From Aphanothece sacrum FPU1 (GTDB taxonomy: Bacteria; Cyanobacteriota; Cyanobacteriia; Cyanobacteriales; Microcystaceae): 64,000 nucleotides of DNA. The DNA is taken from positions 372,001-436,000 of the forward strand of contig NZ_BDQK01000001.1 in the NCBI RefSeq assembly GCF_003864295.1, given 5' to 3'. Both the position numbers and the translations under genes were made by a program. Every line of letters begins with the position of its first letter. Within the stretch, counting starts at the first letter, position 1. Below the pieces are notes generated by a model that was not told where the DNA came from, ran no database searches, and saw nothing but the letters and a program-made list of their open reading frames with translations. Of this stretch, positions 54,090 through 62,599 are shown in pieces.

Positions 54090-55577
54090 TCAATGTGCCA
54101 GCTTTTTTTCAACTAATTGACTGGTTAATTTAGGGTCAGCCCGTCCATTAGTTTTCTTCATTACTTGTCCCACAAAAAAGCCTTTTAAGTTAGTTCTTCC
54201 ATTGCGGAATTTTTCGACTTCTGATGCGTTAGCTGCTATAATTTCATCAACAATTTTTTCAAGTTCCCCCGGATCAGAAATTTGAGTTAGTCCTTTTTTG
54301 TCAATAATCTTTTTAGGTGAACCGCCTTTTTCTAACAACTCTGGTAGAATATCTTTAGCAATTTTACCGCTAATAGTTCCCGTTTCAATTAATTTCACTA
54401 ATTCCCCTAAATTATCAGGTTTAAGTGCAATTTCAGGAATAGTTAATTTGTTATTATTTAAGTAAGCCGCAATATCTTGAGTTACCCAATTAGCCACTAA
54501 TTTCGCATCTGCACCTGTTGCTAATGCTGCTTCATAATATTGGGCAACTTCTCGATCATCTGTCAAGACACGAGCATCATAAGCAGATAGTCCAAATTCC
54601 TGTTCATAACGGGTTCTTTTTTTGGCGGGAAGTTCAGGTAATTCCTTTTTCCATGCTTCTAATTGTTCTTGAGAAACTTCAAGAGGAGGGAGATCAGGTT
54701 CTGGGAAATATCGATAGTCGCTTGACCCTTCTTTTTTCCGCATACTGATAGTTTGTTGGGTATTTTCATCCCACAAACGAGTTTCTTGATAGATTGGTTG
54801 ATCATTGGTGATAGCTTCAATTTGTCGCTCTATTTCGTATTCTATCGCCCTTTGAATGGCATTAAAGGAATTCATATTTTTAATTTCTACCTTGGTGCCG
54901 AATTTTTCTTGTCCTACGGGACGCACAGAAATATTCACATCACAACGCAATGATCCTTCTTGCATATTACCGTCACCAATGCCTAAATAACGCACTATAC
55001 GGCGCAATTCTTGAGCGTATTCGGCAGCTTCTTGTCCGGTGCGTAAATCTGGTTCTGAGACAATTTCTAATAAAGGAACTCCTGTGCGATTAAAGTCTAC
55101 TAAAGAATGGGTTGATCCGGCTAAGCGATCGCTACCTGCATGGACTAATTTTCCTGCATCTTCTTCCATGTGTAAACGGGTAATGCCGATAGTTTTTCGA
55201 GTAATCTCTTTAGTTTTTTTATCCACTAATTCTATTTCGAGAAACCCGTTTTCTACGATGGGTAAATCGAATTGAGAAATTTGATAATTTTTAGGTAAGT
55301 CAGGATAAAAATATTGTTTTCGGTCGAATTTACTGTAAGGGGCAATAGTAGCATTAATGGCTAAGCCTAATTTAACGGCTGAAGCTAATACTTGTTCATT
55401 GAGAACAGGTAAAACGCCAGGATAACCTAAACAAACGGGACAGACGTTAGTATTAGGAGGACTATCAAACTTGGTAGAACAATGACAGAATATCTTACTA
55501 GCGGTGTTAAGTTGACAGTGGGTTTCTAGTCCAATAATGGCTTCGTATTCGATTTTGACGGGTGTTGCGGTAGTCAT
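54090..55577 (-). CDS. gatB: Asp-tRNA(Asn)/Glu-tRNA(Gln) amidotransferase subunit B
   Basis: Makes Gln-tRNA(Gln) from Glu-tRNA(Gln) with GatA and GatC, essential in cyanobacteria, which lack GlnRS. The kinase-like core shows IGLETHCQLNTASKIFC, TNVCPVCLGYPGVLPVLN and YFYPDLPKNYQISQ. The YqeY/tail domain ends KTNGRADPKLTSQLVEKKL. Full length at 495 residues. gatA and gatC are not adjacent. Confidence 0.97.
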   Translation of the reverse strand: MTTATPVKIEYEAIIGLETHCQLNTASKIFCHCSTKFDSPPNTNVCPVCLGYPGVLPVLNEQVLASAVKLGLAINATIAPYSKFDRKQYFYPDLPKNYQISQFDLPIVENGFLEIELVDKKTKEITRKTIGITRLHMEEDAGKLVHAGSDRLAGSTHSLVDFNRTGVPLLEIVSEPDLRTGQEAAEYAQELRRIVRYLGIGDGNMQEGSLRCDVNISVRPVGQEKFGTKVEIKNMNSFNAIQRAIEYEIERQIEAITNDQPIYQETRLWDENTQQTISMRKKEGSSDYRYFPEPDLPPLEVSQEQLEAWKKELPELPAKKRTRYEQEFGLSAYDARVLTDDREVAQYYEAALATGADAKLVANWVTQDIAAYLNNNKLTIPEIALKPDNLGELVKLIETGTISGKIAKDILPELLEKGGSPKKIIDKKGLTQISDPGELEKIVDEIIAANASEVEKFRNGRTNLKGFFVGQVMKKTNGRADPKLTSQLVEKKLAH

Positions 55578-55852
55578 GGACGCTCTTTTATATAAAGCTT
55601 AACGTTTTCTCTGCTCTATTCTAACTTATTAGTCGATTATAATTAATAAAGCTCAAACTAATTTTGTCAATTTTAGCATCTGAGAACCAAGAATCTCTAA
55701 ATCATCTGTAAAAGTGGAACGGGTATCTTGCCTGTTAATTAGATAATTGAAGTCAAAGAAATTAAATTATTTTGAAAAGTATTAGATTATACTAAAAATC
55801 ATTAATTAATATTATATATTTATAGCTAAATTTACTTTAAAATTATTAGCTT

Positions 55853-56968
55853 ATGTCTTCACTTAAAGAAAATAAAAATATTAGTCAGATTGAAAATAAA
55901 AATAACTTTTTAGAAAAAATAGAATCCTATTTAAAAAATTTTGTTGAACCTGTTGCATCAGAGATAGATCAATCACCTGATGCTTTAAGAACGGCTTTAC
56001 AAGGATTAATTAATTATTCATTACTATCTGTAAAAATTCCAAAATTTTGGGGAGGGTTAGAATTAGATACTGAAACTTTTTATCTTTTTCAACAATTAAT
56101 TTCTCGTTATTCTGGTGCATTAGCTTTTTTACAAGTTCAACATCAAGGGGCAGTTAGTGCTATTATTTCCAGTCAAAATGAGAGCTTAAAACAGCAGTAT
56201 TTACCTCAAATAGTCCAAAATAAATTACTTTGTGGTTTAGGGTTTTCTCAGTTACGACGCAAGGGAGAACCAATGATTACAGCAACCCCTATTGATGGAG
56301 GATATGAAATTAATGGAACTGTACCTTGGCTCACTGGATTTGATTTTTTTGATGTTTTTTTATTAGGAGCAAATCTTGATGATGGTCAAGAAATTAGAGG
56401 GATAGTACCCTTTTCTCAATACTCTGACAATACAGGAAGTAAAATTACTTTTAGTGAGCCAATGAAATTAGGGGCGATGCAATCAACCAATACGGTAAGT
56501 GCCACTTTTAAAAATTGGTTTTTATCCTCAGAAAATGTTGTTTCTATTGCCCAAGCAGAGACAATTCATGAAAATGATAAAAAGGTGGTTCTTTATCCCA
56601 GTTTCTTAATCTTAGGATGTGCTAAAGCAGGTCTTGATATTATGGAAAAAGTCGCCCAAACCAAACAATTAGATTTTATTCAAGAAGGGTTCGAGCATCT
56701 CAATGAAGAATTCAATCATTGTCAAGAAAAAATTAAGGAAGCTATTAAAATTAAGTTTCGTTATTTTGAGGATGATTTACAATTAAGAGTATGGGCAATA
56801 AATCTGGCTCAAAGATGTACAAAAGCCGCAGTAACCGTATCTAGTGGGGCAGCAAATTATTATGATCACCCTGCTCAAAGAGTGTATCGAGAAGCCTTAG
56901 TATTTACCGTTTTTGGTCAAACAACTGATATAATGAAAGCCACTTTAGAACAATTGATGTACAATTAA
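55853..56968 (+). CDS. Acyl-CoA dehydrogenase family protein
   Basis: A 371-residue flavoprotein of the acyl-CoA dehydrogenase superfamily. The helical N-terminal domain includes LQGLINYSLLSVKIPKFWGGLELD. The middle beta domain has FSQLRRKGEPMITATPIDGGYEINGTVPWLTG, and the C-terminal helices end AANYYDHPAQRVYREALVFTVFGQT. The catalytic Glu of fatty acyl-CoA dehydrogenases is not evident, and cyanobacteria generally lack beta-oxidation, so the substrate is uncertain. Its last 27 codons are duplicated 870 bases downstream. Confidence 0.85.
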   Translation: MSSLKENKNISQIENKNNFLEKIESYLKNFVEPVASEIDQSPDALRTALQGLINYSLLSVKIPKFWGGLELDTETFYLFQQLISRYSGALAFLQVQHQGAVSAIISSQNESLKQQYLPQIVQNKLLCGLGFSQLRRKGEPMITATPIDGGYEINGTVPWLTGFDFFDVFLLGANLDDGQEIRGIVPFSQYSDNTGSKITFSEPMKLGAMQSTNTVSATFKNWFLSSENVVSIAQAETIHENDKKVVLYPSFLILGCAKAGLDIMEKVAQTKQLDFIQEGFEHLNEEFNHCQEKIKEAIKIKFRYFEDDLQLRVWAINLAQRCTKAAVTVSSGAANYYDHPAQRVYREALVFTVFGQTTDIMKATLEQLMYN

Positions 56969-57009
56969 AATACTATTTTCAATCATAATTTTGAGTTGTT
57001 GTTATTACT

Positions 57010-57741
57010 ATGTATCAAACCGATGACCTAAATTATCACAAAAAAGTCCTTCCAACCATGTATGAGCTAAAGAGTGAAGACCCGGAGGAACCAGGTTTGC
57101 CTGACGAATTTCATAACTTTCAACCCCACCTACTAAGAAAGACATTTCATCCTACTAATTATTCTCCCGATGAAATGTTTATTGCTATCGATATGAACCT
57201 TTATTATGATGTACGTCATACAGGTTGGTATAAGCGTCCCGACTGGTTTGCTGTGATAGGAGTTGATCGTCTTTATGAACAACAGGATATGAGGTTAAGT
57301 TATCTGGTCTGGCAAGAAGGAGTTAATCCCTTTGTGGTGGTAGAATTACTATCACCAGGAACGGAAAAAGAAGACTTAGGACAAACCTTACGAAAAGCCG
57401 AACAACCCCCGACAAAATGGGAAGTTTATGAGCAGATTTTACGAGTTCCCTATTATATTGTTTTTGACCGTTATACTGATAATTTAAGAGGTTTTCAGTT
57501 AACCGGAAGTCGCTACACAGAATTAGAATTAATTGAACCTCGAATCTGGATGGAAGATATTGGTTTAGGGTTAGGACTTTGGCAAGGTTGTTATGAGGGG
57601 ATTGAAAGACTATGGTTACGTTGGTATGATGGTCAAGGAAACTGGATTTCTACCCCTGAAGAAATAGCTGAAAAAGAAAGACAGCGTGCTGACAGATTAG
57701 CTCAAAAATTACTTGATCTCGGTATTGATTTAGAAGACTAA
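57010..57741 (+). CDS. Uma2-family protein, copy 1 of a tandem duplication
   Basis: A 243-residue Uma2 (DUF820) protein. GWYKRPDWFAVIGVDR, NPFVVVELLSPGTEKEDLG and YYIVFDRYTDNLRGFQL form the PD-(D/E)XK-like core. A short coiled C-terminus (EKERQRADRLAQKLLDLGIDLED) follows. The core is nearly identical to the gene 870 bases downstream. Confidence 0.88.
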   Translation: MYQTDDLNYHKKVLPTMYELKSEDPEEPGLPDEFHNFQPHLLRKTFHPTNYSPDEMFIAIDMNLYYDVRHTGWYKRPDWFAVIGVDRLYEQQDMRLSYLVWQEGVNPFVVVELLSPGTEKEDLGQTLRKAEQPPTKWEVYEQILRVPYYIVFDRYTDNLRGFQLTGSRYTELELIEPRIWMEDIGLGLGLWQGCYEGIERLWLRWYDGQGNWISTPEEIAEKERQRADRLAQKLLDLGIDLED

Positions 57742-57757
57742 TATTATAATTAATCAT

Positions 57758-57838
57758 CGAGAAGCTTTAGTATTTAAAGTTTTTGGTCAAACTACTGATA
57801 TAATGAGAGCCACTTTAGAACAATTGATGTACAATTAA
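57758..57838 (+). pseudogene. Duplicated 3' fragment of the acyl-CoA dehydrogenase gene
   Basis: The 26 codons REALVFKVFGQTTDIMRATLEQLMYN plus stop repeat the end of the gene at 55853-56968 with a few changes. They are the leading edge of the tandem duplication, whose offset is exactly 870 bases. Without the rest of the gene this is a relic. Confidence 0.92.
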
Positions 57839-57879
57839 AATACTATTTTCAATCATAATTTTGAGTTGTTGTTATTACT

Positions 57880-58674
57880 ATGTATCAAACTGATGACCTA
57901 AATTATCACAAAAAAGTCCTTCCAACCATGTATGATCTCAAGAGTGAAGACCCGGAGGAACCAGGTTTGCCTGACGAATTTCATAACTTTCAACCCCACC
58001 TACTAAGAAAGACATTTCATCCTGTTAATTATTCTCCCGATGAAATGTTTATTGCTATCGATATGAACCTTTATTATGATGTGCGTCATACAGGTTGGTA
58101 TAAGCGTCCCGACTGGTTTGCTGTGGTAGGAGTTGATCGTCTTTATGAACAACAGGATATGAGGTTAAGTTATCTGGTCTGGCAAGAAGGAGTTAATCCC
58201 TTTGTGGTGGTAGAATTACTATCACCAGGAACGGAAAAAGAAGACTTAGGACAAACCTTACGAAAAGCCGAACAACCTCCCACAAAATGGGAAGTTTATG
58301 AGCAGATTTTACGGGTTCCCTATTATATTGTTTTTGACCGTTATACTGATAAATTAAGAGCTTTTCAGTTAACCGGAAGTCGCTACACAGAATTAGAATT
58401 AATTGAACCTCGAATCTGGATGGAAGATATTGGTTTAGGGTTAGGACTTTGGCAAGGTTGTTATGAGGGGATTGAAAGACTATGGTTACGTTGGTATGAT
58501 GGTCAAGGAAACTGGATTTCTACCCCTGAAGAAATAGCTCAACAGGAAAGGCAGCGTGCTGAAAACGAAAGACAGCGTGCTGAAAACGAAAGGCAGCGTG
58601 CTGAAAACGAAAGGCAGCGTGCTGACAGATTAGCTCAAAAATTACTTGATCTCGGTATTGATTTAGAAGACTAA
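57880..58674 (+). CDS. Uma2-family protein, copy 2 with expanded heptad repeats
   Basis: A 264-residue protein nearly identical to copy 1 over the first 220 residues. It then has three extra copies of the heptad RQRAENE, which lengthen the predicted C-terminal coiled coil by 21 residues before the shared ending RQRADRLAQKLLDLGIDLED. The active-site layout is unchanged. Both copies are in frame and probably expressed from duplicated upstream sequence. Confidence 0.88.
   Translation: MYQTDDLNYHKKVLPTMYDLKSEDPEEPGLPDEFHNFQPHLLRKTFHPVNYSPDEMFIAIDMNLYYDVRHTGWYKRPDWFAVVGVDRLYEQQDMRLSYLVWQEGVNPFVVVELLSPGTEKEDLGQTLRKAEQPPTKWEVYEQILRVPYYIVFDRYTDKLRAFQLTGSRYTELELIEPRIWMEDIGLGLGLWQGCYEGIERLWLRWYDGQGNWISTPEEIAQQERQRAENERQRAENERQRAENERQRADRLAQKLLDLGIDLED
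58552..58626 (+). repeat. Three 21-bp tandem repeats in Uma2 copy 2
   Basis: Units at 58552-58572, 58573-58593 and 58594-58614 begin CAGCGTGCTGAAAACGAAAG, followed by a partial unit. They are nearly identical and keep the reading frame and heptad phase. Copy 1 has a single partial unit, so the expansion followed or accompanied the gene duplication. Confidence 0.92.
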
Positions 58675-58689
58675 TATTGTAATTAATCA

Positions 58690-58793
58690 AGCGTCAAACT
58701 TCCTCCTGATTTAGTCGTAGAAGTGGATATTACCCATACAGATAAGGAACTTAAAATTAAAACTTTATCTTTATTTCCACAATCAATTCATAC
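58690..58793 (+). pseudogene. Uma2 gene remnant
   Basis: The frame reading SVKLPPDLVVEVDITHTDKELKIKTLSLFP contains the Uma2 core motif PPDLVVEVDIT without a start or the rest of the fold. It directly follows the tandem duplication. It is probably the surviving middle of a third, more divergent Uma2 gene. Confidence 0.65.
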
Positions 58794-58897
58794 TATAGCA
58801 TTTCCATTTGAGATGTTGATGTGGAATGGGTATCTTGCCCATCACAGGCAAGATGTGGCGTGCTACAATTATTTATGTTTCAAATGAAAACACTATA
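58794..58897. mobile_element. 104-bp imperfect inverted-repeat element
   Basis: Ends TATAGCATTTCCATTTGAGA and the complement of TATAGTGTTTTCATTTGAAA (right end at 58897) pair over about 20 bases. Inside is the hairpin ATCTTGCC (58832-58839) / GGCAAGAT (58847-58854), a common cyanobacterial dispersed motif also half-present near 55713-55735. Non-coding. Confidence 0.5.
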
Positions 58898-58920
58898 ACA
58901 AAAATTTGAACTATCTTCTT

Positions 58921-59730
58921 TTAAGGTTTATATTTCCTCCCAGTAGCCAAAAATACTCTTGGAATATTAAGAATATTACGAGGGGGATTTTTATCAATAT
59001 AGCGTCCAAAATGAGCTTTTTCATCCCCTGGTTCCACTACGGATACCGTCCAACCATAATCATTAAATAAGACTTCCGGTTCATCAAAACCAGAACGCCA
59101 AGTTTTCATAACTTTACTATCCCCTTCTAATGATTTCTTGTTAACTAAGTCAGCACCTAAATAACTATTTATAGCACTTACATCTGAAATATTTTTCAGG
59201 AGTTGATAAACTTCCATTTCAGTTAAGTAATATAACAGACCTTCTAATAACCAAATAGAAGGTTGGTCTTGGCAATATCCCGATTCTAATAATAAATGAA
59301 TCCAAGGAAATCGTAAATCAGCTTTAATTGTATGGCGATGACTTTTAGGAGAAATATCTTTGAGAATAGCATTTTTATGTTCTAAAACTTCTGCTTGATC
59401 AATTTCATAAATATGACTATTTTCTGGTAAATTTAAACGAAATGCTCTAGTATCCATTCCTGCACCTAAAATAACTATTTGATGACATTGAGATACTGAA
59501 TTAATTATAAAATCATCAAAAAAACGGGTACGAACAGGAATATAATGACTATTTTTTTTAGTGTTTGTGACAATGTCTTTATCTCGTTTTAAAAGTTCAA
59601 ATGTTTCTTCTCCTGCTAATTGTCTGGCAAAAGGGTCTTCAAACAGACGGTCTTCCCGCTCATTTTCTATAGCACGTCCAGCAGCCATGAATAGGGAAGT
59701 AAGGGAGACAAGTTTTTTGATTTCAGACAT
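58921..59730 (-). CDS. Class I SAM-dependent methyltransferase (PPM/LCM-like)
   Basis: A 269-residue methyltransferase of the leucine-carboxyl-methyltransferase-like O-methyltransferase family. SAM-binding motif IVILGAGMDTRAFRLNLPEN is near 84-103, with YEIDQAEVLEHKNAIL after it and WLLEGLLYYLTEMEVYQLL near 160-178. Related genes methylate small molecules or polyketides; no biosynthetic cluster is adjacent. The substrate is unknown. Confidence 0.87.
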   Translation of the reverse strand: MSEIKKLVSLTSLFMAAGRAIENEREDRLFEDPFARQLAGEETFELLKRDKDIVTNTKKNSHYIPVRTRFFDDFIINSVSQCHQIVILGAGMDTRAFRLNLPENSHIYEIDQAEVLEHKNAILKDISPKSHRHTIKADLRFPWIHLLLESGYCQDQPSIWLLEGLLYYLTEMEVYQLLKNISDVSAINSYLGADLVNKKSLEGDSKVMKTWRSGFDEPEVLFNDYGWTVSVVEPGDEKAHFGRYIDKNPPRNILNIPRVFLATGRKYKP

Positions 59731-59865
59731 AAGTAATTTAGATGTTGTGGTTTTATTTTTTTTAGGGAATTAAATTAATTATAGAAAAAATGTTGCGTGA
59801 TTGGTTAAAAACGATTATTCTTAAGGAAGATGAAAATTAAATTATCAAGGTGAAGGAGTTAAATA

Positions 59866-60156
59866 ATGAATGCAGTAGAATTATTTAAAAGATCCATAGG
59901 AAAGTGGGAAGGTCGTCGTTGGTATGTTTATGATAATGGTGACAAAATAGTCCGCTACACCCAATTTAGCAATGAAGTGATCTCCACCGAACAATTTCTA
60001 TTTCCAGAAGGTATTTCAGTCACTCATTCATTCAAAGTCTGGAATGTGACAGAAGGAAAATTAGAGAATGAAATGACAACAGTTCTTCATTCATCTTTCC
60101 GCCCTCATGGAGACTCTCGCTACATCGGTACTCCGATTAGCGATGAGAGGAAATGA
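59866..60156 (+). pseudogene. 3'-truncated CpcS/CpeS-like bilin lyase
   Basis: The first about 84 residues (MNAVELFKRSIGKWEGRRWYV, EQFLFPEGISVTHSFKVWN) resemble the N-terminal half of CpcS/CpeS-type chromophore lyases, which are about 170-200 residues long. The sequence then enters the hairpin at 60118-60142 and stops in unrelated sequence after 96 residues. The barrel of the family would be incomplete, so it is likely non-functional. GGAG precedes the start. The family call is tentative. Confidence 0.55.
60118..60142. repeat. Hairpin element, copy 1 (flanking iscB, 3' side)
   Basis: CGCTA-C-ATCGG-TACT-CCGAT-TAGCG folds as a 10-bp stem with one bulged C. The copy at 61651-61675 is identical except for two positions that change together (CGCTA/TAGCG to CGTTA/TAACG), so the stem is preserved. 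It lies at the point where the CpcS-like gene loses similarity. Confidence 0.85.
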
Positions 60157-60166
60157 GGGGCAAGGT

Positions 60167-61444
60167 CTATGTCGCATAAGAATAACCATCCTTTTTGTGA
60201 ATATGCGTACAGTTTTTATAACTAATACCTTGGATTAATCCATTAGGACTAGATATATTAAAACTACCTATTGATCGGACAGCAACACGACCAACATAAG
60301 TCCCTATTTTTTTACCTTTAGTTACAACAGCTTTTACGATATCTCCTGTTTGAAAACCTTTAATGAATTTGAATCTAGGAACATATCTAGAAGGAAAACC
60401 ATATTTATCGGTTCTGCAAGATTGTCTAGTTCCATGACCTGTTGCTTTAATTAATAATGGTTTATTAGTTAACACTTTTAAAGTATCAACTATTCCTACA
60501 CAAGCTGCATCAATCCAGTGTTGTTTTGGTAAATTTAATCGTGTTCTATTAAATTTAGTTTTACCTCCTGATCCTGTAGTTATGGGTAAACCTGTGTTTT
60601 TTAAAGCATTAAATAATGTCCATCTGGTAGAATTAACAGCAACAGCATCTTTTAAGGGACGTTTCGCTTGTGATAAAATACGCTTTAAAACATCAGGTTT
60701 TTTAGCTAAAAATACATTAATATCTTTAGTTCCTTTTTTGAGATTACATGATTCACAAGCTAAACATAAATTACTTATTCTATTTGTACCTCCTTTGGCT
60801 TTAGGATGAATGTGTTCAACTTGTAAAGGGACATTTTCTATTGAACAATAAGAACATTTTCTGTCCCATTTGTTTAATAAATACTCTCTTACCTCGTAAC
60901 CAACTAATTCACCTTGTTGATATTCTACTCCTGATATTTCAGGATTTTCTAATTGTTGTAAGTCAAATCTTACCAATTCTTGAGAAATACCAACAATAGG
61001 AGCGAACTTAATTAGTTTTTTAATCCAAGTTAAAGTAGTATCTACTCTATGTTGTAAGGAAGGAGCTAACCAACATGAAGGTTTTTTTCTATTAAGAAAT
61101 CTAGCTTGACGATAACGAGTTTTACGACTACGACGACCGCGACGTAATGATCTCCTTGATTCTAAACTATCTTTAATAGTTGAACCACGATGAGAAAGTT
61201 CAGCACCAAATATAACTTTATCCCCTTGAACTAAAGCAATACCAGTTGTTTGAGAACCAGGATCTATTTTAATTTCTATTGGTTCAATTACAACATCGAG
61301 AATTTCTTTTTTTAAGACAATAGTAAAAGGATATTGTCTAAATATTGCTGCATTTTTACTTTTTAATAGTTTTCTGGCTACTGACGGATGACAAGGGTTT
61401 AATGGTTGTTTGTTTGAATCAATTACTAACACATAATTTGACAT
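60167..61444 (-). CDS. iscB: IscB RNA-guided nuclease (RuvC-HNH, OMEGA system)
   Basis: A Cas9-related nuclease of about 425 residues (residue numbers below count 13 more, from an upstream in-frame start at 61483). It has a PLMP domain (VLVIDSNKQPLNPCHPSVARKLL), RuvC-I with Asp74 (IKIDPGSQTTG) and an arginine-rich bridge helix (RRSLRRGRRSRKTRYRQARF). RuvC-II follows with Glu169 (SQELVRFD), then an HNH domain with Cys210/Cys213, His224 (VEHIHPKAKGG) and Cys243/Cys246, and RuvC-III with His322/Asp325 (HWIDAA). All catalytic residues are present. GGAGAGG about 6 bases before the ATG at 61444 fixes the start; the upstream frame lies in the presumed omega-RNA. No TnpA transposase is adjacent. Confidence 0.93.
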   Translation of the reverse strand: MSNYVLVIDSNKQPLNPCHPSVARKLLKSKNAAIFRQYPFTIVLKKEILDVVIEPIEIKIDPGSQTTGIALVQGDKVIFGAELSHRGSTIKDSLESRRSLRRGRRSRKTRYRQARFLNRKKPSCWLAPSLQHRVDTTLTWIKKLIKFAPIVGISQELVRFDLQQLENPEISGVEYQQGELVGYEVREYLLNKWDRKCSYCSIENVPLQVEHIHPKAKGGTNRISNLCLACESCNLKKGTKDINVFLAKKPDVLKRILSQAKRPLKDAVAVNSTRWTLFNALKNTGLPITTGSGGKTKFNRTRLNLPKQHWIDAACVGIVDTLKVLTNKPLLIKATGHGTRQSCRTDKYGFPSRYVPRFKFIKGFQTGDIVKAVVTKGKKIGTYVGRVAVRSIGSFNISSPNGLIQGISYKNCTHIHKKDGYSYAT

Positions 61445-61650
61445 TACTGCCTCTCCATTACTGGGTAAAGTTAGCTTCGACAATGTTATTTAAGCTTTTT
61501 AAATTAGTAACACTTCCTTAACCCTTTAAAGATGTTTAATTACTAATGACAGAGCAGGGGACTAGCTTCGCATCCGCAAGGTGTCGTGACAAAAATAACG
61601 TAGTATACTAGATACTTAGTCTGGTCAACTTAGGCTATATTTCAAGCCCC
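61445..61650 (-). ncRNA. Candidate omega-RNA of the iscB locus
   Basis: IscB guide RNAs are encoded directly upstream of the gene. Here 206 non-coding bases carry long-range pairing ATTAGTAA (61540-61547 on the minus strand) with TTACTAAT (61503-61510), a hairpin AGTAT-CTAGT-ATACT near 61600-61615 and a GC-rich island (about 61553-61595). In known loci the guide lies at the 5' end and derives from flanking DNA, which here would be the hairpin at 61651-61675. The 5' and 3' ends are inferred, not seen. Confidence 0.6.
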
Positions 61651-62094
61651 CGTTACATCGGTACTCCGATTAACGGTGGGTTGTTGACCTACCCAGTCTC
61701 CTTTTTTATCCCCATAAACTGAACCACTACTAATATAAATAATTTGTTTGACCGTCTGATTATTACTCAATGCAGTCACAAGATTTTTAGACGTTGGTAA
61801 ATAGGTTTTGCCATAAGTTTCTGCATCAACTTGATGATCACTAATAGGGGCAACACTTACTAAAATAGTATCTTGATTCTCAATCACTGATTCTATTGCC
61901 GAGAGATTATCTCCTGTCAAAATAATTGTTTGATCGGTAAATTTTTCTAGTTCTGAAACTTTCTCCTCTCTGGTGGTAGTTCCTGTGACAAAATGTCCTT
62001 GTTGATGCCAATAACTGGCCGCTGCTTTTCCCACATAACCACAACCAATCACCGCTATTTTATCTAATTGTTTCTTTTCTTTCTGTTCTGTCAT
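61642..62094 (-). pseudogene. 3'-truncated NAD-dependent epimerase (YeeZ-like)
   Basis: The 150-residue frame begins with a Rossmann fold (KIAVIGCGYVGKAAASYWHQQGH) and reaches IIYISSGSVYGDKKGDWV, after which similarity to the NAD(P)-dependent epimerase family ends. The family is usually about 270-290 residues, so the substrate half is missing. The last about 15 residues are encoded by the hairpin element. Probably non-functional. Confidence 0.8.
61651..61675. repeat. Hairpin element, copy 2 (flanking iscB, 5' side)
   Basis: CGTTA-C-ATCGG-TACT-CCGAT-TAACG, the compensatory variant of the copy at 60118-60142. It coincides with the 3' truncation of the epimerase-like gene and with the position where the omega-RNA guide would be taken. 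Confidence 0.85.
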
Positions 62095-62599
62095 TAGGTA
62101 TAAGTATAAGTGATAATTAATTCTAAGACTTTTCTCATTTAAAAGGGGATACTCTCAACCTTAAATTAATCAATTATCAATTGTCAATTGTTAATTAGCA
62201 AGTTTCCCTATTTAACCCCTGCTTAACTTATCATTCAAGTCCAAACGATTTAATATTCTTATCTAAAAAGCTTCGTTACAAAACTTAATCGATGATCACT
62301 TTTGGGAGATTTTGCCAAAATTTGACCCATCATGGCATTTTGCATATTTTCGTGATAAACTAATGATAGTGAAAACTGGCCTACTTGTAACCATTGCCAT
62401 AAAAATAGCTTGAAATCCTATCTATACCGTAGTTTCAGTTTTATACCTATCCTGTGATCGCGGCTAAATAAACCCCTTGACTTAACTATTTTTAATTAAT
62501 ACTTTTGTCTTGTAAATAAGATTTATAAAGTGCGCTTGACAAAAAACGAACTTTTGTATAATAACTCTAAAAAGTTAGCCCACATAATTCATCACCTCC
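62095..62599. other. Intergenic region with promoter-like motif
   Basis: A 505-base spacer without genes between tadA and the truncated epimerase. On the plus strand TTGACA (62536-62541) and TATAAT (62557-62562) lie 15 bases apart, a spacing slightly short of optimal, yet nothing is encoded downstream except antisense of tadA. CACCCCATCACCCCATCACCCC just before the tadA stop is a short tandem repeat. Confidence 0.4.

Noticed and set aside
60167-61444. Cas9 or a generic HNH homing endonuclease
   Set aside because: The PLMP domain, split RuvC, bridge helix and HNH in about 425 residues are the IscB layout; there is no recognition lobe or CRISPR array.
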